From Verrucomicrobiales bacterium (GTDB taxonomy: Bacteria > Verrucomicrobiota > Verrucomicrobiia > Limisphaerales > J093): a DNA stretch of 64,000 bases. Positions 56,335 to 64,000 of the stretch are shown one piece after another. Where the stretch lies: assembly GCA_024233305.1 (NCBI GenBank), contig JACKPV010000022.1:310001-374000 (forward strand), given 5' to 3'. The notes below the pieces were generated by a model. That model saw only the letters and a program-made list of their open reading frames with translations, did no database searches and was not told where the DNA came from. How positions within the stretch are numbered: position 1 is the first letter of the stretch; the number at the start of each line of letters is the position of its first letter. The position numbers and the translations under genes were made by a program.

Positions 56335-58890
56335 ATGAATCGTATGCTCCACGCCACCCACCCATCCCCGCCCGAGCGGGCCTCCTCCCGTCGCCCCCGC
56401 CGGCTTCCCGCCTGGTTGCTGGTCGCCCTGCTGGCGCCGGGCGCCGCGCCGTTCCCACCGGCGGCCGGTCGGCCCGCCACCGCGGCGGCAATCAATCCGC
56501 CCATCGGCCCCTACGTGAACCTCACCGAACGCCACTTCGCGGGCGTCCCCTCCTTCGCCGCCACCAACCGCCTCGCCCTCACCCCCTACTTTTATTGGTA
56601 CGACAGCTATTCACAGAGTCATCTGCTCAACGGCGACGGCTCGGATGCCCTGACCGACCACCCGCCGACCCTCGAGGATTTCAGCTACCGCTCGGAAACG
56701 TGGCATCGAACGCAGCTGCGGGACATGATCGAGGCCGGCATCGACATCGTGCTGCCGGTCTATTGGGGCGAACCGTCGCAACGCCTGCCGGGCCGCCCGG
56801 TGAGCGCCCAACCCTGGAGCTTCGCCGGCCTTCCCCCGCTGGTCGCCGCCCGCAGGGCGTTGGTCGACGAGGGGCTCGAACCGCCCCGGATCGGGATGTT
56901 CTACGACACCTCGACCTTCGAGTACAACCAGGCGGGCACGCGCATCGACCTCACCTCTCCCGAAGGGCGCCAGTGGTTCTTCGAGAGCGTTCGCGATTTC
57001 TTCTCGCTCCTGCCGCCCGAACACTGGGCCCTCCTCGACGGCAAGCCGGTGATCTTCCTTTACAGCGCGGCGTTCGCCAGGGCCCATGACCAGACCGGCA
57101 TCGACTTCCTGCGGACGGCGTTCGCCGGGACCTTCGGGCGCGAGCCATACATCGTGCGCGAAATCTCCTGGAACGTCGTCACGGACAACGTCTACGCCTG
57201 GGGCGGGGCCCTGGGTTTGAAGAACCCGGGCGTGGCCTCCCTCGGGCCCGGCTACGACCACTCGGCGGTGCCGGGACGGGCGCCTCTGATCGTCGACCGC
57301 GAGGACGGCGCCTTCTTCGAGCGGAACTGGATCCGCTTTCTGCGGAATCCGTCCAACCTCGTTTTCGTCGAGACCTGGAACGAATTCCACGAGGGCACCG
57401 AAATCGCCGAAACCCGGGAATACGGACGGCAGTACATCGAGCTGAACCGAAAGTATGTCGACCTGTTCAAGCGCGGCGTCGTGCCGCCCCGACCGCGGGG
57501 GCCATTCTCCGACACGCACAGCGTCGCTGTCGAACTGGCCGCACCGAACGTGACCCGCGGGTTGTATCAACTGGAATCCGCCGACGGGGTGACGGCGGTG
57601 GCGGAGGTCGGAGGCAGTCCCTGTCGCTCCGCCCAACCGAGCGAACACGCCGGACGGTATGTCTATTTCCGCCTCGACGATTCCTTCAAATGGGCGGACC
57701 GCATGCGGGTGGACGTTGCCGTCGAGTATTTCGACCACGCCGGAGGGAACTTCACGATCGAGTTCGACGGCAGCGACGCCGCGGCGCCGTTTCAGGGCGC
57801 GTATTCCCGCGCCGCGCGGACGATCCAGTTGGAAGGCTCGCTCGAATGGAAGACGGCTGTGTTTCGGCTGACCGACTGCCGCTTCCTGAACTCGCAGAAC
57901 GCCGGAGCGGACTTCCGCCTGACCCTGCAGGCGCCGGCTTTTCATGTCCGACGGGTGACGGTAAGTCGCCCGGGCATGCCGGAGGAGGCCGGAGCCGATC
58001 TCCCCGGCAACCAACCCGATCTCGATCAACCCTGGCCGGTGGCTTGGGAACTGGTCGGTGATCCCGAGGCCATTTCCCAGCCGGTCGACGGGCTCCTCGG
58101 GTTGCGAGCGGTCGGAACCGAGTCCGCCCGTCTCTCGCTGCGGCACCCCGCGATCACCGGCGCCGGGGAGACTCTGCTGGCCCGGCTTCGCTTGCGTCGC
58201 ATCGACCTCGCGCAACCGGTCGCCGGGGGCATCACCCTGGCCGAACCGGCGTCGGCAACCGCCGAGATTAGCCTCGAATTCCTGACCGGAGAACCCCGCG
58301 GACTGCGCCTGAGCGACCGCTGGGCGGGGCGCAGCATGTTCGTTGCCCACGCGTGGTTGCCCAACACCTGGTACTGGGTCCGCGTACGGCATTCGCTGAA
58401 CCGGGTCACCGGCTATCCGGATGTCTGGGCCAGGGTCTGGATCGCGGACGGCGAGACGGCGGAGCCGTCCGCCTGGCAGCTCTATCTGGACTATCACCCG
58501 TTGCGTCCCGCGCAAACCGGGCGGTTCGGACTGCTCGGCCCCCAGGGAGACAGCAGTCGGTGCGAAACGGACTTCATGGTGCTGATCGCGGAAGCCAGCC
58601 CGACCGTCGCGGTGCGGGTGCCGGCGGAAAAGCCCGCCTGGATCGAATTGCATGCGGGGACGTACAATCCAGACGGCGCGTTCGGGTTCCTCTTGGAAGG
58701 CGCGCCAGCCCGCGCCTACGCCATCGAAACCTCCGGCAACCTCCGGGCCTGGACAGCAATCACGCGGAACACCGACGCTCTCGGACTGGCAACCTGGAAC
58801 GAGGAAACGCCCCCGAACGAACCCCAGGCATTCTACCGCGCCCGCGAACTCGGCCCCCCGGCGACCGCCACCGTGCCCCCGCCGGGATAG
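56335..58890 (+). CDS. Secreted GH99-like / DUF5010-type carbohydrate-active protein
   Basis: 851 residues from the ATG at 56335; another ATG lies three codons downstream and a GTG at 56314 is possible. After a signal-like segment (LPAWLLVALLAPGAAP), the catalytic region (about 55-400) has PYFYWYDSYSQSHLLN, GIDIVLPVYWGEP and FVETWNEFHEGTEIAET, the WNE-x-xEG block of GH99/GH71-related families. A beta domain of the DUF5010_C/CBM type follows, then a concanavalin-like domain and the C-terminal module (YAIETSGNLRAWTAI...FYRARELG). It probably acts on a complex glycan. It is divergent from the two-repeat protein with only about 70 bases between starts. Confidence 0.75.
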   Translation: MNRMLHATHPSPPERASSRRPRRLPAWLLVALLAPGAAPFPPAAGRPATAAAINPPIGPYVNLTERHFAGVPSFAATNRLALTPYFYWYDSYSQSHLLNGDGSDALTDHPPTLEDFSYRSETWHRTQLRDMIEAGIDIVLPVYWGEPSQRLPGRPVSAQPWSFAGLPPLVAARRALVDEGLEPPRIGMFYDTSTFEYNQAGTRIDLTSPEGRQWFFESVRDFFSLLPPEHWALLDGKPVIFLYSAAFARAHDQTGIDFLRTAFAGTFGREPYIVREISWNVVTDNVYAWGGALGLKNPGVASLGPGYDHSAVPGRAPLIVDREDGAFFERNWIRFLRNPSNLVFVETWNEFHEGTEIAETREYGRQYIELNRKYVDLFKRGVVPPRPRGPFSDTHSVAVELAAPNVTRGLYQLESADGVTAVAEVGGSPCRSAQPSEHAGRYVYFRLDDSFKWADRMRVDVAVEYFDHAGGNFTIEFDGSDAAAPFQGAYSRAARTIQLEGSLEWKTAVFRLTDCRFLNSQNAGADFRLTLQAPAFHVRRVTVSRPGMPEEAGADLPGNQPDLDQPWPVAWELVGDPEAISQPVDGLLGLRAVGTESARLSLRHPAITGAGETLLARLRLRRIDLAQPVAGGITLAEPASATAEISLEFLTGEPRGLRLSDRWAGRSMFVAHAWLPNTWYWVRVRHSLNRVTGYPDVWARVWIADGETAEPSAWQLYLDYHPLRPAQTGRFGLLGPQGDSSRCETDFMVLIAEASPTVAVRVPAEKPAWIELHAGTYNPDGAFGFLLEGAPARAYAIETSGNLRAWTAITRNTDALGLATWNEETPPNEPQAFYRARELGPPATATVPPPG

Positions 58891-59131
58891 TCGAGGTTGA
58901 AGCAAGTCCGGCCCCGACCAGCGCGTGGAGATCCCGCTCCGTCCGGTCGCCTTCGCACCTCTATTCACCCGGGTCCAGCGCGCCAACCCCCGCGACCGAC
59001 CCGCTTGCGTCGAGGGCCGGTGACCGCTGGCTGCGCCGCCGAACGCGTGCCCCCCCCTCGACAGGTCGGCGGACGTGGACTAGGTTCGCCCGAATTCAAA
59101 CTGCGTCCTCGCCCCGGGGACCACCCACCAG
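58891..59131. other. Intergenic region
   Basis: About 240 bases. Nothing is recognised beyond the presumed promoter of the next gene. Confidence 0.3.
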
Positions 59132-60181
59132 ATGAAAAACAAAGCTGACCCGCGCCGTGTATCACAAGCAAAACTGGACCGGTTGCGTGCCAATCTGCAA
59201 TCCGTGCGGGAGTATTTCGAGGGATGCAAAACGCGGTTCGCCAGCCAGCCCGGTGCTTGGTGGCTTGGCGCGGCGGAGCGTTCCCTGGCGAACGCGCAGA
59301 CGGGCCTGGACGCCGGCGATCTGGACGGGGGCTGGGGAGCGGTGCATGACGCGGAGCGGTTCCTCGTGTTCAGCATGTCGGACGACGAACTGATCCTCCG
59401 GACCCTGGCCCTCAAGGAGGAGACGGCGGCGAAGCTCCGTGGTTGGCGCGCCAGGGCCACGGCGAATCTCCTGGCGACCGCCGCCTGGGCCGTGCGCGGA
59501 AACTCGACCCAAAAGCCGGGTCTGTCGCCGGATCAACGGGCCCTGCTGGAGCAGGTGGTGGTGCAGTCCATGGCCGTCATGCACGGCCACAGCGACAACA
59601 TCTACCATCAATTGCACCAAGCCGGGGGACAACTGCGCTGGCTGGTCTGGATTTGCACCGGATTGATCCTCCTCGTGCTGGCCCTCTCGGCGTGGTTTGC
59701 GCCCGTGGACTCCGACTTCGGGCTCTTGTGGGTGCTGCCGGTCGCCATCGCCGGAGCGTTGGGCGGAACGGTAAGCGCGATGTATCAATTGCGCCGGGCC
59801 GGCGAGGAGCGCATCCCGGAAAGCCTGCTCCAGAACTTGATCACCTCGGGCCGGCCGTTGGTCGGGGCCGCCTCCGCCCTGTTCATCTACGCCGTCATTC
59901 AGTCCAAGCTCATCAGCCTGATCGACGCCTCGAACGTGACGCTGGCCGTCGCGGTCGTGCTCGGGTTTGTCGCCGGGTTCAGCGAGAAGTTCGTGCTGGG
60001 CGCGGTGGCGAAAGTCGCCGGGGAAGGAACCTCCGAGCCGCGACCAGTAGGCCCCATGGTGGTGGGCGAAAAGGCCGCCGGAAACCGTCCGGGTGGCGGT
60101 GGCGATGCAGGCGGCCCGGCAAGCAGACAGGCCGCCACCGCCACCGCGCGGACACCCACCGCGAAGAAGAAGACCGCCTGA
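59132..60181 (+). CDS. Four-helix membrane protein with soluble N-terminal helical domain
   Basis: 349 residues. The first ~165 residues are charged and helical (SQAKLDRLRANLQSVREYFE). Four transmembrane segments are likely: WLVWICTGLILLVLALSAW (about 169-188), LLWVLPVAIAGALGGTVSA, VGAASALFIYAVIQSKLI and LAVAVVLGFVAGFSEKFVLG. The C-terminal 55 residues are Gly/Ala-rich ending in a Lys-rich tail. I do not recognise the family. It stands alone upstream of a transposon-rich area. Confidence 0.7.
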   Translation: MKNKADPRRVSQAKLDRLRANLQSVREYFEGCKTRFASQPGAWWLGAAERSLANAQTGLDAGDLDGGWGAVHDAERFLVFSMSDDELILRTLALKEETAAKLRGWRARATANLLATAAWAVRGNSTQKPGLSPDQRALLEQVVVQSMAVMHGHSDNIYHQLHQAGGQLRWLVWICTGLILLVLALSAWFAPVDSDFGLLWVLPVAIAGALGGTVSAMYQLRRAGEERIPESLLQNLITSGRPLVGAASALFIYAVIQSKLISLIDASNVTLAVAVVLGFVAGFSEKFVLGAVAKVAGEGTSEPRPVGPMVVGEKAAGNRPGGGGDAGGPASRQAATATARTPTAKKKTA

Positions 60182-60236
60182 TCCAGCGCCTTGAGGGCGA
60201 TCCCCGGGACGCCGGTCCTGCGGACACTGCCCGTAG

Positions 60237-60434
60237 CGGGGTCGCAGAAGAACAGGCCGCCCCTGCTGGGCGGACGATCGAGTTCGGCTCTTCCCCTCGT
60301 GGGTGGAAGCGTGGAAAACGAGCGATGCCGATCAGTCCGTGGCGGCGAAGAGGGTGCGGCAGGGGTTGGGGCCGGATTTCCGGGGCTTCGTGCGGTGGCT
60401 GGCCGTGTCCATGAAGTCGCCTAAGCCGTAACCA
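60237..60434 (+). pseudogene. Fragment of an unidentified protein-coding gene
   Basis: A frame with no proper start gives a protein-like stretch that includes LFPSWVEAWKTSD and LGPDFRGFVRWLAVSMKSP. It ends at a TAA inside the terminal repeat of the 201-bp element. No family recognised; likely the 3' remnant of an older gene cut by insertions. Confidence 0.35.
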
Positions 60435-60622
60435 TGCAGTGGGATTCACCACGGATGGGCACGGATGGGCACGGATATTGAGGGAAAACAGAATCGCGCG
60501 CCCTGGGTTCGGGCTCACCATTTGGTGAGGCTTCCGGCCTTCTCCGCCATGGCGGCAGCGCCGCGCCCCATCCGTGGCATCCGTGCCCATCCGCGGTCCA
60601 TTGACTGAATCGATACGGCTAA
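60422..60622. repeat. 201-bp palindromic element, variant E
   Basis: Ends TAAGCCGTAACCATGCA (60422-60438) and TGAATCGATACGGCTAA (60606-60622) match the termini of elements A-C. The interior is different: CACGGATGGG is repeated directly on the left, and the right has the inverse (GTGGCATCCGTGCCCATCCG). Length is one base longer than the other copies. Confidence 0.7.
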
Positions 60623-60900
60623 GTGGTCGGGCCGGATGGCTTTGGCCCAGAGTTCGCGCCGCAACTCGTTAGTCAGATCCTGGGGGGGAGGGCCGGATCT
60701 TCTCGTTGGGCCGTCGCCACTTGGCCTCGGGAATCACCGCGGGTTTGCCCCCCTTGCCAAAGGCTTTGATGGCGGCTACGAGCAACAGGGCATAGGCGGC
60801 CACCGCCATGGCCGGGACCGATTGGGCCGAGTTGGGGTTGCGCACCTGGGCTTGGCCAACGCCCAGGATGGTCTTCTGGTTGGATCTCCCCCGATTTGGT
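60623..60900 (-). pseudogene. Transposase C-terminal fragment, frameshifted
   Basis: The minus strand reads KTILGVGQAQVRNPNSAQSV, then AAYALLLVAAIKAFGKGG and PEAKWRRPNEKIRPS. A run of C residues shifts the frame before QDLTNELRRELWAKAIRPDH. This resembles C-terminal regions of DDE transposases, but I cannot name the IS family with certainty. The fragment runs into element E. Confidence 0.55.
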
Positions 60901-60949
60901 GGACAGGCGGAAAGCAGGGTTATTGTTGGGTTCAGTGTAGTGCAAGCGG

Positions 60950-61057
60950 GTGGGTTTGAAAATCGAGATCCAGGAATCCCTGGGGTGATCGGTAGCTCAG
61001 CGAGTTGTGCAGGCGCTGGCGGTTGTAGAAGGTCTCGAGGTAGTCGAAGAGGACGCT
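60950..61057 (-). pseudogene. IS3-family transposase OrfB C-terminal fragment
   Basis: SVLFDYLETFYNRQRLHNSL and SYRSPQGFLDLDF match the end of IS3-family (IS150/IS407-like) integrase-type transposases. Upstream residues in the frame do not match, so only about 35 residues remain. Confidence 0.75.
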
Positions 61058-61624
61058 GCGGGCCAGGGCACGGCGGACTCGCGCTCCGGACCTGCTGAAC
61101 AGGGAGCGGTTGCTACGGTTGACATCTGCTTCTGGCATGGACCTGGTTCGAGGCGTTGGAGCGGCTTATGACCCGGAGGCCCTCCGCAATCCGCGTCGAG
61201 ACGTCCGGCGTTTCCGCCCGCATCCGCATTGCCGTGCGCACCTTCCTTCCGAGCCCCTGCGGCGTCGAGCGCAACCTCTCCCCGCCTGCTTCGCACGGAG
61301 CTGGTCGGACGGACCGATCCTCCGGTTCGGCCTCGCCAAGGGCGGGAATGCGGGGTGCCGACCGAGGGGCTGCGCCGTTCCGGGAAGAACCCGAGTCTGC
61401 GATCCCCGAGGTGCCCGCGAGTCTGGCGCCTCGCAACGGAGAGTCCGCCCGCCTTCTTGGGACTTCGGGAGCCGGCACGCCCTCCCCACACAGTCATTGA
61501 AGGGTGGTCCGGCAACCGCACCTGCCGGTCCCCGGTGACCTGAAGAGTGGCGCGGCGCCAGCGGACGCCAAGTCTGCGTCATCAAGAAGAAGTTGGCAGG
61601 GCCGACAGATCAGCAAGATGTTGG
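61058..61624. other. Region without recognisable genes
   Basis: Several overlapping open frames exist on both strands but all are Arg/Pro/Ala-rich and look like shadow coding in GC-rich DNA. No repeat ends or terminators are evident. Confidence 0.4.
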
Positions 61625-62287
61625 TCATCCGTAAAAGCCAGGCTGCCACTGGTTCTCCCCCATGCGTCGCACGGTTGCTTCGAATGCCTGGTAGGACGGC
61701 AGCTGTCGCAACGGGGAGAAGTCCTCAATGTAGTCGACGATCCGCCAGAACGCTTGCGCGGTGTCGAATTTCTTCAGCCTTCTGCCACGCAAACCGCTTG
61801 CGGCACGCAAGGCCCAATGCAGGTCGCTCTTCGGATCCGGGCGCTGCTCGATGCGTTTCGCGTCGGGCAATGAAAGCGGTTGGTCTCCGTTTGGATTGCC
61901 GGCGGCCTTCCGGATCGCGGACTCATCGAGGCAGAGCCAGGCCTCGAGCATGCGCACCGGGATCAGCGCTACGACGGGGCACTCGACTCCGGATGCCCGC
62001 GCCTTGATGAAAGCCGTATGGATTTCACGCAGCCTGTCTTCCCGCCCCGCGGTGTCGGCGTCACGATGAACGAACAGGACGTCGCAGGGGAAGGCCACCA
62101 ACGCCTTGGTGATCTTCTCCGACAGTCCCCCCGGGGGATTCGGCAGCCGCCAGAATTCGGCGTGGGTACCCTGGGCCAGACTCACTCCTGCCTTCTCCTT
62201 CAGGGTCCACTCAATGATGGGAACGAGGTTTGCGTCAGTTGTCCCTTCTGACACCAACGTATGCCGGAGGACCTTCCTCGGGTTCAT
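61625..62287 (-). CDS. TOPRIM-like (DUF4276/RloB-type) protein partnering an AAA ATPase
   Basis: 220 residues. LVSEGTTDANLVPIIEWTL (Glu14) and VLFVHRDADTAGREDR (Asp76, Asp78) give the Glu / DxD layout of a TOPRIM nuclease fold. IPVRMLEAWLCLDESAI further resembles DUF4276/RloB proteins. It starts within the stop of the ATPase gene (ATGA overlap), so the two are translationally coupled. By analogy with OLD and PARIS-type systems the pair would cleave nucleic acid on sensing phage or foreign DNA; this is inference. Confidence 0.7.
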   Translation of the reverse strand: MNPRKVLRHTLVSEGTTDANLVPIIEWTLKEKAGVSLAQGTHAEFWRLPNPPGGLSEKITKALVAFPCDVLFVHRDADTAGREDRLREIHTAFIKARASGVECPVVALIPVRMLEAWLCLDESAIRKAAGNPNGDQPLSLPDAKRIEQRPDPKSDLHWALRAASGLRGRRLKKFDTAQAFWRIVDYIEDFSPLRQLPSYQAFEATVRRMGENQWQPGFYG

Positions 62288-63759
62288 GGCGCGGCAGACA
62301 GGTCCAACTGCAACTGCAACTCCGCGTGATCGATCACGCGCCGACAGCGTCGAGCCGGGGGAGCCTGGTGACGAATGATCGCGCTAGGGTTGAGATAACC
62401 GAGCATTTCTCCGAGAGTCGCGATCGGCTCTTCTCCGCCCGGTTGAGCCCTCCACGTGCCGGAAAGACAGGCGAAGTGCACCATCGTGTACTCGCCGCCT
62501 TCCCGGATTCCTTTGGCTGGTCTGGCCAGCAGGATCGAGTCCTCGGGTACGGCCATAACCACCGAGGGAGAATGCGTGTTGATGATCACCTGGCGGAGGG
62601 GATTGGAATCGTCGGCCGGCTCATCCGGATCCACCGCGATGTCCCGAAGCAGTCTCAGCATTGAGGGAACCCGGTCCGGGTGAATGCCATTTTCGGGTTC
62701 CTCCATGCAGATCAAGCCCGGGGTTTCAGGATCCTGCTCGAGGACCGACAACGCCAGGAAACGGAGCGTCCCATCTGACAACGCCCGGGCAGGAAGTTCG
62801 GTTCCGTCCATCCCCGCCATCATCAAAGTCAGCAGCTCGCGCTTTTCGTCGCGGTCGACCCGGATCGACCGGACGCTGCCGATCAATTCGCTCAGCCGGT
62901 TGGCGATCCGGGCGTAGATGTGTGCCGGATCCTCCTTCATGGCGAGGCGGGAGAGATTCGAGGCCAGATGGCGCCCGTTGGTCTCCAGATGGGAGGCCGC
63001 GGTGAACTCATCTGGCTGGCGCAGAGCCGTCGGCTCCAACTGCAACAGCCGCCATGACTCCATCTCCCGCCGGGCGCACAGGACGGTTGGACTCTCCGCA
63101 GCGTTCGCCGAGGACAGGACGGTCCTGGGCATCGTATTCGCCGCGCGTTCGTAGGCCCGACCTCGCCCCGTGGCATCCTGATGCAACTTGATGACGCAGG
63201 TTCCGTCGTCCTTCGTGGCCGTGGAAATGAAGGCGACTCCCGCCCGACGCCCAGTGACGACCCGTCGGCGCCAGTCGCGCACGTTGTGAGGGAAGAGTAA
63301 GTGAGCGTGGGCCTGGCCCAGTTGGATGTGCTTCAGCTCCTCCTCGAGGATCTGGAGGGGAGTCGAGTTGGCCCCGTTGGATGCGTCGGAGGTTTCCTGG
63401 CGCAGCCGGATCACCAACCGGTATCGCAGCAACGTGATCGCGGCCGTACCCCTCTGGCCCAGATCATCCACCGCGTTTGGAGGGACGATCATCTCGGCCT
63501 CGAAGGTGATTCGTTCGGCCAGAGATTCCCCGACGCGGTGAAAGAGGCCGCGAACGTCGTTGTTGTGCCCTGTCTCGTCGCGGACGCGGAGCGCGGCTTC
63601 CAGCAAGGGGAAGTTCGCGGTGAGGCTCAGGAATTGGATGGCGTCGAAGAGGTTCGACTTTCCAACCCCATTCGCACCGGCGATGCAGGTGAACGGACCG
63701 AAGCGAACATCCGCTCCAACGAGGTTCTTGAAGCCGTCAACTCGAAGGCGGATCAACAT
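62284..63759 (-). CDS. AAA_21/AAA_15-type ATPase (OLD/Rlo-like)
   Basis: 491 residues. RLRVDGFKNLVGADVRFGP begins the ABC-like ATPase, with Walker A GANGVGKSN (28-35). Signature-like LSDGTLRFLAL lies near 325, Walker B GLICMEEPENGIHP at 349-354 and the switch His near 396 in INTHSPSV. There is no long coiled coil, unlike SMC/RecF relatives. This architecture is shared by OLD nucleases, RloA and other defence ATPases. It is the first gene of a two-gene operon with the TOPRIM-like protein and borders an area of transposon remnants. Confidence 0.85.
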   Translation of the reverse strand: MLIRLRVDGFKNLVGADVRFGPFTCIAGANGVGKSNLFDAIQFLSLTANFPLLEAALRVRDETGHNNDVRGLFHRVGESLAERITFEAEMIVPPNAVDDLGQRGTAAITLLRYRLVIRLRQETSDASNGANSTPLQILEEELKHIQLGQAHAHLLFPHNVRDWRRRVVTGRRAGVAFISTATKDDGTCVIKLHQDATGRGRAYERAANTMPRTVLSSANAAESPTVLCARREMESWRLLQLEPTALRQPDEFTAASHLETNGRHLASNLSRLAMKEDPAHIYARIANRLSELIGSVRSIRVDRDEKRELLTLMMAGMDGTELPARALSDGTLRFLALSVLEQDPETPGLICMEEPENGIHPDRVPSMLRLLRDIAVDPDEPADDSNPLRQVIINTHSPSVVMAVPEDSILLARPAKGIREGGEYTMVHFACLSGTWRAQPGGEEPIATLGEMLGYLNPSAIIRHQAPPARRCRRVIDHAELQLQLDLSAAP

Positions 63760-63795
63760 AATCTACCGCCACGATAACCCCGCGAAGGAGCCAGA

Positions 63796-64000
63796 CTAGC
63801 ACTTTCTTGCCGCCTTCACCTCGAGGTGCAGATCCCGCAGTTGCCGGGGCTCGGCGACCCCGGGGGAATCGGTCATGAGGCAGGTCCCTTTCGCGGTCTT
63901 CGGGAAGGCGATGACGTCACGGATGCTGCCGGTGCCGCAGAGCAGGGCCACCAAGCGGTCGAAGCCGAGGGCGATCCCGCCGTGCGGCGGTGCGCCGTAC
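63796..64000 (-). CDS. aspS: Aspartate--tRNA ligase, C-terminal part
   Basis: 67 residues to the TAG stop; the rest lies beyond the right edge. [20 protein letters not shown] is class II motif 3 of AspRS, followed by [20 protein letters not shown] and the short C-terminal tail [10 protein letters not shown]. The bacterial type (AspS) is indicated by the DAP-type tail region. Confidence 0.92.
   Translation of the reverse strand, partial: YGAPPHGGIALGFDRLVALLCGTGSIRDVIAFPKTAKGTCLMTDSPGVAEPRQLRDLHLEVKAARKC

Noticed and set aside
61110..61585. Overlapping Arg/Pro-rich frames between the IS3 remnant and the TOPRIM gene
   Set aside because: No recognisable protein family and both strands look alike, as expected from GC-rich non-coding DNA.

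Overview
The window is GC-rich bacterial DNA. Its gene content points to the Verrucomicrobiota, most likely the Limisphaerales (subdivision 3) or close relatives. The pointers are Tat-exported DUF1501 and Gfo/Idh/MocA proteins, DUF1080 and GH127 proteins, prepilin-headed proteins of the DUF1559 type, a PEP-CTERM protein, a DUF1573-rhodanese-DoxX cluster, and large secreted proteins ending in a short Trp/Tyr-rich module. This placement is inference from families; no rRNA gene is present.

Layout. 0-9 kb: an ankyrin fragment, an SGNH hydrolase, a three-gene operon (DUF1573, anchored rhodanese, DoxX/MauE-like) and a giant secreted protein with four near-identical repeats. 9-18.6 kb: a secreted protein with a prepilin-like partner, a DUF1501 protein, recG, 2-oxoacid:ferredoxin oxidoreductase korA-korB and a HAD phosphatase. 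18.8-28 kb: a Gfo/Idh/MocA oxidoreductase, a sensor kinase of the propeller/Y_Y_Y type, a PEP-CTERM YWTD-propeller protein, a NarL-type response regulator, a broken REP-associated transposase and a choloylglycine-hydrolase-family enzyme. 28-35.5 kb: an ABC exporter pair, small membrane proteins, a LAB_N-zinc ribbon protein and infA. 35.8-45 kb: an amino acid permease, a prepilin-like protein, threonine aldolase, tRNA-Ser(GCU) and the hom-thrC-lysC operon, so that Thr/Met synthesis sits next to Thr breakdown. 45-51.5 kb: carbohydrate-related genes (propeller glycosidase-like, TIM-barrel isomerase-like, DUF1080, GH127) and a small operon that starts with a 22-residue membrane peptide. 51.6-60.2 kb: UbiB-like kinase, lipocalin, a divergent pair of secreted carbohydrate-active proteins and a four-helix membrane protein. 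60.2-63.8 kb: transposase wreckage followed by a two-gene ATPase-TOPRIM operon resembling OLD/Rlo-type defence. The window ends in the 3' end of aspS.

The most striking non-coding signal is a family of 200-bp intergenic palindromic elements. Three full copies are each exactly 200 bp (27953-28152, 32498-32697, 40477-40676). A fourth, of 201 bp (60422-60622), has the same termini but a different interior, and a decayed piece lies at about 2620-2665. Two copies begin exactly at the stop codon of the preceding gene, so the element end (TGAGCCGT...) supplies that stop. A second signal is a related C-terminal module on four otherwise unrelated secreted proteins.
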